From Streptomyces spinoverrucosus (lineage in GTDB: Bacteria > Actinomycetota > Actinomycetes > Streptomycetales > Streptomycetaceae): 34,154 bases of DNA. Position numbers and translations under genes: made by a program. Positions 8,151-14,136 of this stretch are shown here, one piece after another. The DNA lies in contig NZ_BJND01000081.1 in assembly GCF_006539505.1 (NCBI RefSeq), positions 1 through 34,154 on the forward strand, written 5' to 3'. Each line of letters opens with the position of its first letter. Positions within the stretch are counted from its first letter, which is position 1. A model generated the notes under the pieces. That model did no database searches. It saw nothing but the letters and a program-made list of their open reading frames with translations, and was not told where the DNA came from.

Positions 8151-9472
8151 CGCCCGTCACCTCCTGAGCGATTGCTACTGCTGTTGCGGGTGTTACTGGC
8201 GTGCGGTGTGTTGACCGGGCTGGACGAGCGCGGTGCGGGTGCGGCGGAGGGGACAGATCCGCCGCCACCGGGTGAGGGGCGGGAGCTGTGGGCGGCCATG
8301 CCGCCGGAGGCCTGGTTGGCGGGGCGAGGGGAGCTCGACTGGCTTCCGCCGCCGCCGTGGTCCGCGCGGGAGCTGTGCGTCTTGATGCCCTGGGCGACGA
8401 GGGTGGCCGGGGAGCTGATGACGGCGGCGGCCTTGCTCTCGGCGCTCTGCATGATGCGGTTGTTGCGGGAGTTCGCGAGCTCGTCGCCGAAGCCTGGGAC
8501 GAATCGGTAGATCATCGCCGAGGCGAAGATGGCGAGCAGGATGATGGCGAGGCCGGAGACGACGGCGGCCAGGGCGTCCGGGCCCTCTTCGGTGGCCAGA
8601 GCGCCGGCGAGGCCGAGGACGATGACGATGACGGGTTTGACGAGGATGACCGCGATCATGATGCCGGCCCAGCGGCGGACGTGACCCCACAGGTTCTTGT
8701 CCACGAGGCCCGCGTAGACCACGACGCCGAGCAGGGCGCCGACGTACAGGAGTACGGCCCTCAGGTACAGCTCCAGGTAGAGGACGCCCGCGGCGACGAT
8801 GGAGACCAGCGATACGAGCATCAGCATGATCGGGCCGCCGCCGATGTCGGTTCCCTGGCTGAGCGCCTCGGAGAACGTGCCGAAGAACGTGTCCGTCTGG
8901 TTGCCGGTGGCCCTCGCGAGGACGTCACTCACGGCGTCGGTCGCCGAGACGACGGTGTAGAGGATGAGCGGCGTGAAGGCCGAGGCCAGCACCGTGAGCC
9001 ACAGGAACCCGATGGCTTCCGACAGAGCCGTCGCGAACGGGACGCCTCGGATGGCCCTCTTGGCCACTGCGAGCAGCCACAGGAGGAGCGTCAGGATCGT
9101 CGACGCCGCGAAGACCACCGCGTAGTGCTTCAGGAACGTCAGGTTCGTGAAGTCGACGTTCGCGGTGTCCTTCACGGCCTCGCTGAGCTTGTCGACGGTC
9201 CAGGAGGCGGCGTCTGCGCAGCCCTTGGCGAGGGAGGAGAGGGGGTCTAGGGGGGAGGTGGGGTCGAGGGTGGGGGAGTTGTCGCCGGTGCGATTGGTGC
9301 CGGCGTCTCGTTCGCAGTAGTCCTTGGCGGGGCCGACGATGAGGTCGCAGTTGTCGTCGGACGGCGATGGGGTGGGGGCTGCGGCGACACGGGTGGCCAC
9401 GAGCACCAGGGCGGTCTGTACGGCGGTGAGGGCGGCGGCGACCGTGAGTGCGCGGCGCGGCTTACCGGGCAT
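8147..9472 (-). CDS. TrbL/VirB6-like polytopic membrane protein with signal peptide
   Basis: Likely channel component of the secretion-like complex. From ATG 9472 the 441 aa product begins with a signal peptide (MPGKPRRALTV, hydrophobic core, VAAAPTPS). A short extracellular part with three Cys follows (DNC, DYC, KGC). Six or so TM segments lie between residues ~115 and ~335, of the TrbL/VirB6 kind, and the tail of about 100 residues is Ser/Gly/Pro/Asn-rich and probably disordered. The frame is open 22 codons further upstream, but the signal peptide fixes the start at 9472. The gene overlaps the stop of the VirB8-like gene by 11 bases. Family assignment rests on topology and context. Confidence 0.75.
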   Translation of the reverse strand: MPGKPRRALTVAAALTAVQTALVLVATRVAAAPTPSPSDDNCDLIVGPAKDYCERDAGTNRTGDNSPTLDPTSPLDPLSSLAKGCADAASWTVDKLSEAVKDTANVDFTNLTFLKHYAVVFAASTILTLLLWLLAVAKRAIRGVPFATALSEAIGFLWLTVLASAFTPLILYTVVSATDAVSDVLARATGNQTDTFFGTFSEALSQGTDIGGGPIMLMLVSLVSIVAAGVLYLELYLRAVLLYVGALLGVVVYAGLVDKNLWGHVRRWAGIMIAVILVKPVIVIVLGLAGALATEEGPDALAAVVSGLAIILLAIFASAMIYRFVPGFGDELANSRNNRIMQSAESKAAAVISSPATLVAQGIKTHSSRADHGGGGSQSSSPRPANQASGGMAAHSSRPSPGGGGSVPSAAPAPRSSSPVNTPHASNTRNSSSNRSGGDGR

Positions 9473-10280
9473 AAGTGAAGCCTCCGTACTCCTCGACGGC
9501 CTTGGCCATCTCGTCGGCGCTGGATGCCCTGGCGTCACCGGGAACGGGTGCGGGGCCGTCCTTCTGGGCGAAGCTGTCGACCTTCCAGTCGCCGTCCGCC
9601 CAGCGCAGCTGGAGCGTCAGGGTGAACCAGTCACTGGTGACCGGGTTGGTCGAGGTCTCGCCGGTGGTGCCGAACACACCGGTGCACCAGACCTCGACGA
9701 CTGCGGCGGAGTCCGAGTAGTTGGTCACCTTCGTGCCGATCGGCATGGTGCGCGAGACGTAGGTGCTGCCCCTCTTGGCGTTGCCGTTGGCGTCCAGGCC
9801 GATGCTGCTCAGGAACTCCTTGGAGTAGGCCCGCTTGAACTGGCCTTCCAGAGCGGCCTGTTTGTCGGTGACGAAGACCTGCTTGACGATCTCGGTGCGC
9901 CGGGCCGGCTTGAGGATGTCGGCCGAGACCAGCGTCACCGCGTAGTTCGCCGCCGCACTCTCCACCCCCTGCCGGTCATGGGCGAACCCCGTCGGAATCC
10001 CCGCCGACTTGGTCTCCACCGGTCGCTCCCCGCTCGGCGCCGTCGGTGCTGCCTGGGGTGCTGAAGCGTTCCCCTCCGTTGTCGTGGAGTCGTCGCCGCC
10101 GCGGTTGGCGAAGGCGATCGCGGCGATCAGGAGGACCACCACGCCGACCACCGTGACCAGGCTCCGGGAGGAGCTGCGGGTGCGACGGGCGCCGTACGGT
10201 TCGGCGTCCGGCAGCCGGGTACGGGTGTGCCCGGTGCCGGCGTAACCGCCGGAGGCCTCGTGTTCGTCCCCGGGACTCAT
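9462..10280 (-). CDS. VirB8/TcpC-like single-pass membrane protein
   Basis: From ATG 10280 the 272 aa protein has a polar cytoplasmic N-terminus ending in RRTRSSSRS, one TM segment (~40-58, LVTVVGVVVLLIAAIAFA), a Thr/Ala/Pro linker, and an extracytoplasmic domain (~90-250) with the NTF2-like pattern of VirB8/TcpC proteins (VESAAANYAVTLVSADIL near its start, WFTLTLQLRWADGDWKVDSF near its end). Such proteins hold the translocation channel together. The open frame extends 45 codons further upstream, but ATG 10280 overlaps the stop of a newly seen small ORF (ATGA) and has GAGGGGGCG upstream, so it is the better start. Confidence 0.75.
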   Translation of the reverse strand: MSPGDEHEASGGYAGTGHTRTRLPDAEPYGARRTRSSSRSLVTVVGVVVLLIAAIAFANRGGDDSTTTEGNASAPQAAPTAPSGERPVETKSAGIPTGFAHDRQGVESAAANYAVTLVSADILKPARRTEIVKQVFVTDKQAALEGQFKRAYSKEFLSSIGLDANGNAKRGSTYVSRTMPIGTKVTNYSDSAAVVEVWCTGVFGTTGETSTNPVTSDWFTLTLQLRWADGDWKVDSFAQKDGPAPVPGDARASSADEMAKAVEEYGGFTYAR

Positions 10281-10402
10281 GCCGCGCCCGCCCCCTCGAT
10301 GTCGTAGCGGAGACCGTCGTACCGAACGACCGTGTAGATGTACGACGGTAGCCGCGATGGTTCCCGCGCGGGCGCGGTGTGGTGACTCGACATCAGGGAC
10401 AT
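10277..10402 (-). CDS. Small ORF (41 or 38 aa) inside the secretion-like operon
   Basis: A short reading frame in what would otherwise be a gap between the pilin-like and VirB8-like genes. It opens after an in-frame TGA. Possible ATG starts are at 10402 (41 aa, preceded by GAGG) and 10393 (38 aa). It ends in YTVVRYDGLRYDIEGAGAA and stop. Its TGA overlaps the ATG of the VirB8-like gene in an ATGA arrangement, the same coupling used elsewhere in this operon, which strongly favours translation. The protein is soluble, basic in the middle (REPSRLP) and rich in Tyr near the C-terminus; no family recognised. It could be a structural or regulatory micro-subunit, or a leader peptide that couples translation. 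Confidence 0.65.
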   Translation of the reverse strand: MSLMSSHHTAPAREPSRLPSYIYTVVRYDGLRYDIEGAGAA

Positions 10403-10456
10403 CAGGGAAACGCAACCTCAGCCGGTGGGCACGACGGGCGGGTGGGGTAGAGGGGA

Positions 10457-10470
10457 CCGGGCGCGCCCGG
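10457..10470. terminator. GC palindrome after the pilin-like gene, possible attenuator
   Basis: CCGGGCGCGCCCGG is a 14-base perfect palindrome located 19 bases past the stop of the pilin-like gene and before the rest of the operon. A stem-loop here could act as a partial terminator or RNA stabiliser, which would give more of the first, pilin-like product than of the downstream subunits. There is no T-run. Confidence 0.4.
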
Positions 10471-10488
10471 AGAGGACGTGGTGCGGTC

Positions 10489-10806
10489 TTACACCGCCAT
10501 GCCGTACACGATGGTGAACAGCGTGCCGAGGGAGCCGATGATGAAGACTCCGGTGAGGCCGGCGATGATGAGGCCCTTGCCCTGTTCGGCGCTGAAGGTG
10601 TCCCGGAGGGCCGTCGCGCCGATGCGCTGTTTGGCCGCGCCCCAGATGGCGATGCCGAGGCAGATGAGGATGGCGACCGCCATCACCACCTCGATCATCA
10701 CCTTGGCCTCGTTGCCCAGGCTGCCGAAGGGGCCCCAGTCCGGAGCGATCCCGCCGATGATGGTGTTGATGTCTCCTTCGTCGGCCGCAAAGAGCATGTA
10801 AGTCAC
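10489..10806 (-). CDS. Small two-TM VirB2/TrbC pilin-like protein
   Basis: First gene of the secretion-like operon. The 105 aa protein has a short N-terminus (DINTIIGGIAPDWGPFGSLGNEAK), a TM helix (~35-57, VMIEVVMAVAILICLGIAIWGA), a basic loop AKQRIGATALRDTFSAEQGKG, and a second TM helix (~79-102). Two helices joined by a short polar loop is the layout of VirB2/TrbC-type pilins and of the small TM proteins of actinobacterial conjugation loci. There is no obvious signal peptide. GTG 10806 or ATG 10797 could be the start. Its place at the head of the operon, followed by a hairpin, suits a subunit needed in excess. Function is inferred from size, topology and neighbours. Confidence 0.7.
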   Translation of the reverse strand: MTYMLFAADEGDINTIIGGIAPDWGPFGSLGNEAKVMIEVVMAVAILICLGIAIWGAAKQRIGATALRDTFSAEQGKGLIIAGLTGVFIIGSLGTLFTIVYGMAV

Positions 10807-11094
10807 CGCCCCTGTTGGGTAGTTCCGCAGTCCCCTGCGGTGCGCAGAGGTCAGGCCTCATTGTCGCCGACAACGGCGCCGTCGTATGTCGACTTGGCGT
10901 CATTGCTTGGCGGGTTTCGTACGAATACCTCGTATCGTCACTGTGTGTATCACGGCAGGTAACGCCGGGCAACGAAGTGGAGCGGAACCTGTGGTGTGGT
11001 GCCGTCGTTGAGCCGCATTACGGCCTGACCCAGGTTCTCCGGGCTCTTCGGGGTGAAGGGTATCGCCGTGGTGGCGCGGGGCGGTGACGAGGGG
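10807..11094. promoter_or_regulatory. Intergenic region driving the secretion-like operon
   Basis: 288 bases with no gene, between the tetR stop and the operon start on the same strand. It should carry the operon promoter. The clearest element is an inverted repeat TACGA-ATACC-TCGTA at 10920-10934. Upstream on the minus strand, TTGCCC followed 17 bases later by TACACA (near 10950-10980) is a weak promoter candidate. No strong consensus is visible, which would fit a developmentally regulated sigma factor. Confidence 0.4.
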
Positions 11095-11697
11095 TCAGCG
11101 CGGGCGCAGGCCGTGGAGCAGGTGGTGGACGAGTTCGCCGATGCTGTCCAGGGCGGCCTGGGGCGGGAATGTGCCGTTGGCGGTGAAGGCGGCGATGCCG
11201 TGCAGGCTGGCGCCCGCGACGAGGGTGATGCGTTCGGGGTCGCCCTCGACGATCTCGCCGCGCTGCTGGGCGTCCGCGATCAGGCGGAGGAAGGGCGTGA
11301 TCGTGCGTTCCACGGCGGCGACGAGCTGCTCGGAGACGTCCGGGTCGTGCTTGAGGGCGTACATGAGCTCCAGGAGCGCGGCGTTGTCGATGGCGAAGCC
11401 GAGGTAGGCGCGCGCGAGCGCGGTGAGCCGCTCCTCGAAGGGCAGGGCGGGGTCGTCCGCGGTGTCCAGGGTCTGGGTCAGGCGCTCGAAGCCGGCGAGG
11501 GCGAGGGCGTCGAGCAGGGCCTGCTTGTCCTTGAAGTGCCGGCCGGGGGCGGCATGGCTGACCCCGGTCTCGCGGGCGAGTTCGCGCAGGGACAGTGCGG
11601 CGGTGCCCTTCGCCCGCAGGGTGCGTTCCGCTCCGGCGAGCAGGGCGGCGCGCAGGTCTCCGTGGTGGTAGGGGCGGGTCTCGGGCATGCGCATCAT
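11095..11697 (-). CDS. TetR family transcriptional regulator
   Basis: Repressor of about 200 aa. The N-terminal HTH is LRAALLAGAERTLRAKGTAALSLRELARETGVSHAAPGRHFKDKQALLDALA, typical of TetR; the C-terminal domain (~75-200) is a helical ligand-binding domain with the VAGASLHGIAAF and GELVHHLLHGL helices near the end. It is divergent from an SDR gene with 89 bases between the starts, the standard arrangement in which such a regulator represses both itself and its neighbour. Likely effector: the SDR substrate or product. Two ATGs stand side by side at 11697, with another two codons later. Confidence 0.88.
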   Translation of the reverse strand: MMRMPETRPYHHGDLRAALLAGAERTLRAKGTAALSLRELARETGVSHAAPGRHFKDKQALLDALALAGFERLTQTLDTADDPALPFEERLTALARAYLGFAIDNAALLELMYALKHDPDVSEQLVAAVERTITPFLRLIADAQQRGEIVEGDPERITLVAGASLHGIAAFTANGTFPPQAALDSIGELVHHLLHGLRPR

Positions 11698-11786
11698 CGT
11701 ATCGCGATGTTGACGGCGTCAGCTTTGTTGGCGTTGCCATCTTTGTTGTCATTGACAGCATTGTTGTCGCTGCCTACATTGGGCTC
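11698..11786 (+). promoter_or_regulatory. tetR/SDR divergent promoter, leaderless for the SDR gene
   Basis: TTGACA at 11752-11757, a 17-base spacer, and TACATT at 11775-11780 make a near-consensus promoter. The expected start of transcription, about 7 bases later, falls on the SDR ATG at 11787, so the mRNA is probably leaderless; accordingly no Shine-Dalgarno is seen. Two 11-base palindromes are present: TGTCA-T-TGACA at 11747-11757, covering the -35 box, and TGACG-G-CGTCA at 11711-11721, nearer tetR. Either is a candidate TetR operator. Confidence 0.65.
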
Positions 11787-12719
11787 ATGGCTACCAAGAG
11801 GAACGCGAGCAAGTGGAACGTGAGCCGTCTTCCCGACCTCACCGGTCGGACGGCGGTCGTCACCGGCGCCAACAGCGGTATCGGCCTCGCCGCCGCGGAC
11901 GCGCTGGCGGGTGCGGGGGCGCATGTCGTCTTCGCGGTGCGGGACCCGCAGCGCGGGCGGACGGCGGCCGGGACCGTGCGCGGCAGTACGGAGGTCAGGC
12001 GGCTCGACCTCGCGGACCTGGCTTCGGTGCGGGAGTTCGCGCAGGAGTGGGGTGACCGTCCGCTGGACCTGCTGATCAACAACGCGGGCGTGATGATGCT
12101 GCCCGAGCAGCGGACCAAAGACGGCTTCGAGATGCAGTTCGGCACGAACCATCTCGGCCACTTCGCGCTGACGAACCTGCTCCTGCCGTACGTCACCGAT
12201 CGCGTCGTGACCGTGTCGTCGGGCGCCCATCGCTTCGGCGCCGGTGTCATCGACTTCGACGACCTGAACCTGACGAAGGGCTACACCCCCGTCCGCGCCT
12301 ACGCCCAGTCCAAGCTGGCGAACCTCCTGTTCACCCTGGAACTCCAGCGCCGGCTGACCGAGACCGGCTCACGGGTCCGCGCCCTCGCCGCCCACCCCGG
12401 CTACGCGGCCACCAACCTGCAGAGCCATGCGGCCAACCCCGTGTCCCGTGCCGCGATGCAGCTCGGCAACAAGTTCTTCGCCCAGGACGACAAGGCCGGC
12501 GCCCTCCCGACCCTCTACGCGGCGGTCATGGACCTACCCGGCGCGAGCTTCGTGGGCCCGGACGGCCTCGGCGAAATGCGCGGCGCGCCCACGCTGGTGG
12601 GCCGCTCGGCAGCGGCGAGCGATCCGGGGGCGGCTCGTCAGCTTTGGGCGGCGTCGGAGGAGCTCACGGGCATGAGTTTTCCGCCTCCGCTTCCTCTGAC
12701 GGACGCGGCGCGGGCGTGA
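11787..12719 (+). CDS. Short-chain dehydrogenase/reductase (SDR)
   Basis: NAD(P)-dependent oxidoreductase of 310 aa, in the retinol dehydrogenase/WW-domain-oxidoreductase-like group. The cofactor-binding motif is TGANSGIG (TAVVTGANSGIGLAAADAL), followed by the DLADLASVREF acidic element and NNAGVM. The catalytic Ser lies in VVTVSSGAHRFG and the active-site Tyr/Lys in YAQSKLAN. The start at 11787 fits both the promoter spacing and the protein opening (MATKRNASKWNVSRLPDLTGR). It is divergent from and probably repressed by the adjacent TetR protein. Substrate unknown; such pairs often handle lipophilic alcohols or ketones. Confidence 0.9.
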   Translation: MATKRNASKWNVSRLPDLTGRTAVVTGANSGIGLAAADALAGAGAHVVFAVRDPQRGRTAAGTVRGSTEVRRLDLADLASVREFAQEWGDRPLDLLINNAGVMMLPEQRTKDGFEMQFGTNHLGHFALTNLLLPYVTDRVVTVSSGAHRFGAGVIDFDDLNLTKGYTPVRAYAQSKLANLLFTLELQRRLTETGSRVRALAAHPGYAATNLQSHAANPVSRAAMQLGNKFFAQDDKAGALPTLYAAVMDLPGASFVGPDGLGEMRGAPTLVGRSAAASDPGAARQLWAASEELTGMSFPPPLPLTDAARA

Positions 12720-12744
12720 GGAAGGGACTGCCACATCACGTCGG

Positions 12745-12776
12745 GGGAGCGGCCTCCGCGCCGCTGGGTTGCTCCC
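12745..12776. terminator. Stem-loop between convergent genes
   Basis: GGGAGCGGC, a loop ctccgc, GCCGC, then GCTCCC ending at 12776 form a bulged hairpin lying exactly between the SDR stop (+) and the toxin stop (-). Position and symmetry suit a bidirectional terminator. There is no clear T-run, as is common in Streptomyces. Confidence 0.5.
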
Positions 12777-13085
12777 TCAGAGGTCGAGAACTGCGCGCAG
12801 GGCCTGGTCGACGCGTGCGAGGGCGTCCGGGCCGATGTTTCCCAGGTAGGTGCCGTCATGGAAGCGCGTTGTCTTGAGCTGAGCGATGTTGAGAGCCACG
12901 GCGACGCCTTCCACCGGAGCGCTCAAGTGCACGGACATGATGGTGTCCGGATAGGCGCCGGGCGGATGCAGCACGAGGGCCAGGCAGGCGCCGAAGGCCT
13001 CGTCGAGCCCGTCGAGACTCACGACACAGACTGTGCGTTCCCCTTGGACGCCCTTGACCTGCCAGATGTCCCCCCTCTTCACCAC
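12777..13085 (-). CDS. MazF/PemK-like toxin of a toxin-antitoxin pair
   Basis: Protein of 102 aa opening with MVKRGDIWQVKGVQGERTVCVVSLDGLDE, the beta-barrel start of the CcdB/PemK/MazF superfamily (KRGDIWxV, then a hydrophobic strand where MazF proteins have RPVLV). MazF-type proteins are usually sequence-specific RNases. The usual Arg/Ser/Thr active-site pattern is hard to place, so this may be a divergent member. Its GTG start overlaps the antitoxin gene end by 7 bases, with the antitoxin first, as in classical modules. Membership in the superfamily rests on the N-terminal motif and context. Confidence 0.7.
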   Translation of the reverse strand: MVKRGDIWQVKGVQGERTVCVVSLDGLDEAFGACLALVLHPPGAYPDTIMSVHLSAPVEGVAVALNIAQLKTTRFHDGTYLGNIGPDALARVDQALRAVLDL

Positions 13086-13267
13086 GCGTCGCCTTCCCCG
13101 TCCAGGTCCGGGCGATAGCCGGCGGCGGCCAGCTGCTGTGCCGCGTCCAGGGTGATCTGCCGACGAATGAGGCGGTCTATGTAGGCGGACACGTTCCCTT
13201 CAGGGGCGTGGGTGCGGACATAGACGGCGGTTTCGTCGGAGAGCGACACTGTGATCTTCGTGGTCAT
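13079..13267 (-). CDS. Ribbon-helix-helix-like antitoxin
   Basis: Small protein of 62 aa. MTTKITVSLSDETAVYVRTHAPEGNVSAYIDRLIRRQ gives the RHH layout: a beta strand (KITVSL), then two helices with the SAYIDRLIRR helix typical of MazE/CopG-type antitoxins. The acidic C-terminus (PDLDGEGDAW) would contact the toxin. It precedes and overlaps the toxin gene. A TAGGAT -10 box 6 bases before the ATG suggests a leaderless transcript, and a palindrome over it suggests autorepression. Confidence 0.75.
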   Translation of the reverse strand: MTTKITVSLSDETAVYVRTHAPEGNVSAYIDRLIRRQITLDAAQQLAAAGYRPDLDGEGDAW

Positions 13268-13286
13268 ACTTGCATCCTACTCAAGT
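13268..13286 (-). promoter_or_regulatory. Promoter/operator of the toxin-antitoxin pair
   Basis: On the minus strand, ACTTG-agtaggatg-CAAGT is an inverted repeat that encloses TAGGAT, a good -10 box 6 bases before the antitoxin ATG. The arrangement fits an autoregulated, leaderless antitoxin-toxin transcript. The -35 box is not evident. Confidence 0.5.
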
Positions 13287-13320
13287 CATACCACCCCGGA
13301 AGTGCCCCTGGGTTGCCCCT

Positions 13321-13740
13321 TCACTCCTTCGAGCTCTTGGCTCTCAACCGGTCGTCGATCTGCCGCAGGCGCTCCCGCGCGGCGGGATCGGTGCCGGTGC
13401 AGTACGGCTCCGGTGAGTCCGTCGTCGTAGCCGCAGTCGAGGTCGCGCATGACCCAGCGTGCCGGGATGCGCTCCAGCACGGTGCGTGCGGGCAGGGTGA
13501 GAGCCGGGTGCCGGGTGGGGGTGACGATGTGGAGTTCGCGCCCGGTCTGGAGGGGGGTGCGACATCGGTGTGGGCGGCTTCGCGTGGCCACATGGTGCCG
13601 CCGAGTACGGTCGCCAGCCGCTCGGCTATGGACCTGGCCAGCCGTCCGGCCTCCCCGCTCCGTGTGGTCGCCCGCGCCTCGGTTCACCACACCGGCCCGT
13701 CCGCCCGTGCAGCCGTCCCAGCAACCGCTCCGCCTCACCG
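13321..13740 (-). pseudogene. Broken partial copy of the DUF6177 gene
   Basis: Fragments of this region, spread over at least three frames, match the intact DUF6177 protein encoded at 14137-15549. PGEAERLLG corresponds to PGEVSRLFG; VWWTEARATT to MWWTEVRATT; VLGGTMWPREAAHTDV to VLGGTTWPPTAAHTEV; and GRELHIVTPTRHPALTLPAR, followed by PARWVMRDLDCGYDDGLTGAVLH, to the GRELQIVTPPSTHLTLPAR...DGLTGVVLH stretch. The frame changes after PGEAERLLG and after AAHTDV, and the rest of the C-terminal half is gone. It is a decayed paralogue or tandem duplicate, not a working gene. Confidence 0.75.
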
Positions 13741-13908
13741 GGCAGGGAAGAACGTCGAGAGTCTGTCCCTGACAACAAGGCCGACCACTCTGACGCCATC
13801 GTGCGTGATCTTTACCTTCCCTCTCTCGGGCGTCTCCCGCGCCAGCTTCTCTCCGACCTCGATGATGTCCAGCACCGTCCAGTCCGGTGGGAAGAATGGT
13901 GTGCTCAA
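13735..13908 (-). CDS. Small ORF of unknown function (57 aa) at the scrapyard junction
   Basis: TTG start at 13908 with AAGGA 6 bases upstream. The product begins with STPFFPPDWTVLDIIEVGEKL and ends with GVRVVGLVVRDRLSTFFPAR. It lies between the transposase fragment and the broken DUF6177 copy, and its end overlaps the first matched bases of that copy. It may be a small gene caught in the rearrangement, or part of the degraded N-terminus of the DUF6177 copy (DGVRVVGLVV lines up loosely with DGVPLLTVEV in the intact gene). No family recognised. Confidence 0.35.
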   Translation of the reverse strand: MSTPFFPPDWTVLDIIEVGEKLARETPERGKVKITHDGVRVVGLVVRDRLSTFFPAR

Positions 13909-13944
13909 TGCTGTCCTTCTTGAGCCAGTTTCCCTGCCCTGCGT

Positions 13945-14110
13945 TCGCAGACCCGGATGATGCGGTGGGCGAGGGCCGCCGTCAGATCGTGGGCACGGCC
14001 GGGCAGGGCGGGCGAAATCCACAGCAGCCGGCCGGCCAGGTCGGTCACCACCTGTACGTTCACCCGTGTCGGCGGTGCTTGTGGGAGTAGTCGGCCCGGC
14101 CGTCGGCAAC
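13945..14110 (-). mobile_element. Fragment of an IS5-like (DDE_Tnp_4) transposase
   Basis: Read on the minus strand, GRADYSHKHRRHG in one frame and, after a one-base shift, VNVQVVTDLAGRLLWISPALPG then RAHDLTAAL in the next match the middle of DDE superfamily transposases of the IS5 group (usual form YSGKHKRHGMNVQVIADPxGRLLWxSPALPGxxHD). Only about 55 codons remain, frameshifted and cut at both sides. No terminal inverted repeats are visible, so it is a dead remnant. Confidence 0.7.
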
Positions 14111-14136
14111 CCACGGACACCGACGCCGTCACCCGA

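Noticed and set aside
6580..8268. N-terminal extension of the VirB4-type gene (total 1032 codons)
   Set aside because: The extension overlaps the SCO6880-type gene out of frame and is low-complexity Arg/Pro; ATG 6579 has a good ribosome-binding site just after the upstream stop.
6642..8510. 622-codon open frame on the plus strand
   Set aside because: Antisense to the SCO6880-type gene; composition is Val/Gly/Arg/Asp-rich as expected from reversed GC-rich codons, and no family motif is seen.
13286..14110. A single intact gene between the antitoxin and the DUF6177 gene
   Set aside because: The matches to DUF6177 and to a transposase fall in several different frames, so no intact gene can be drawn.
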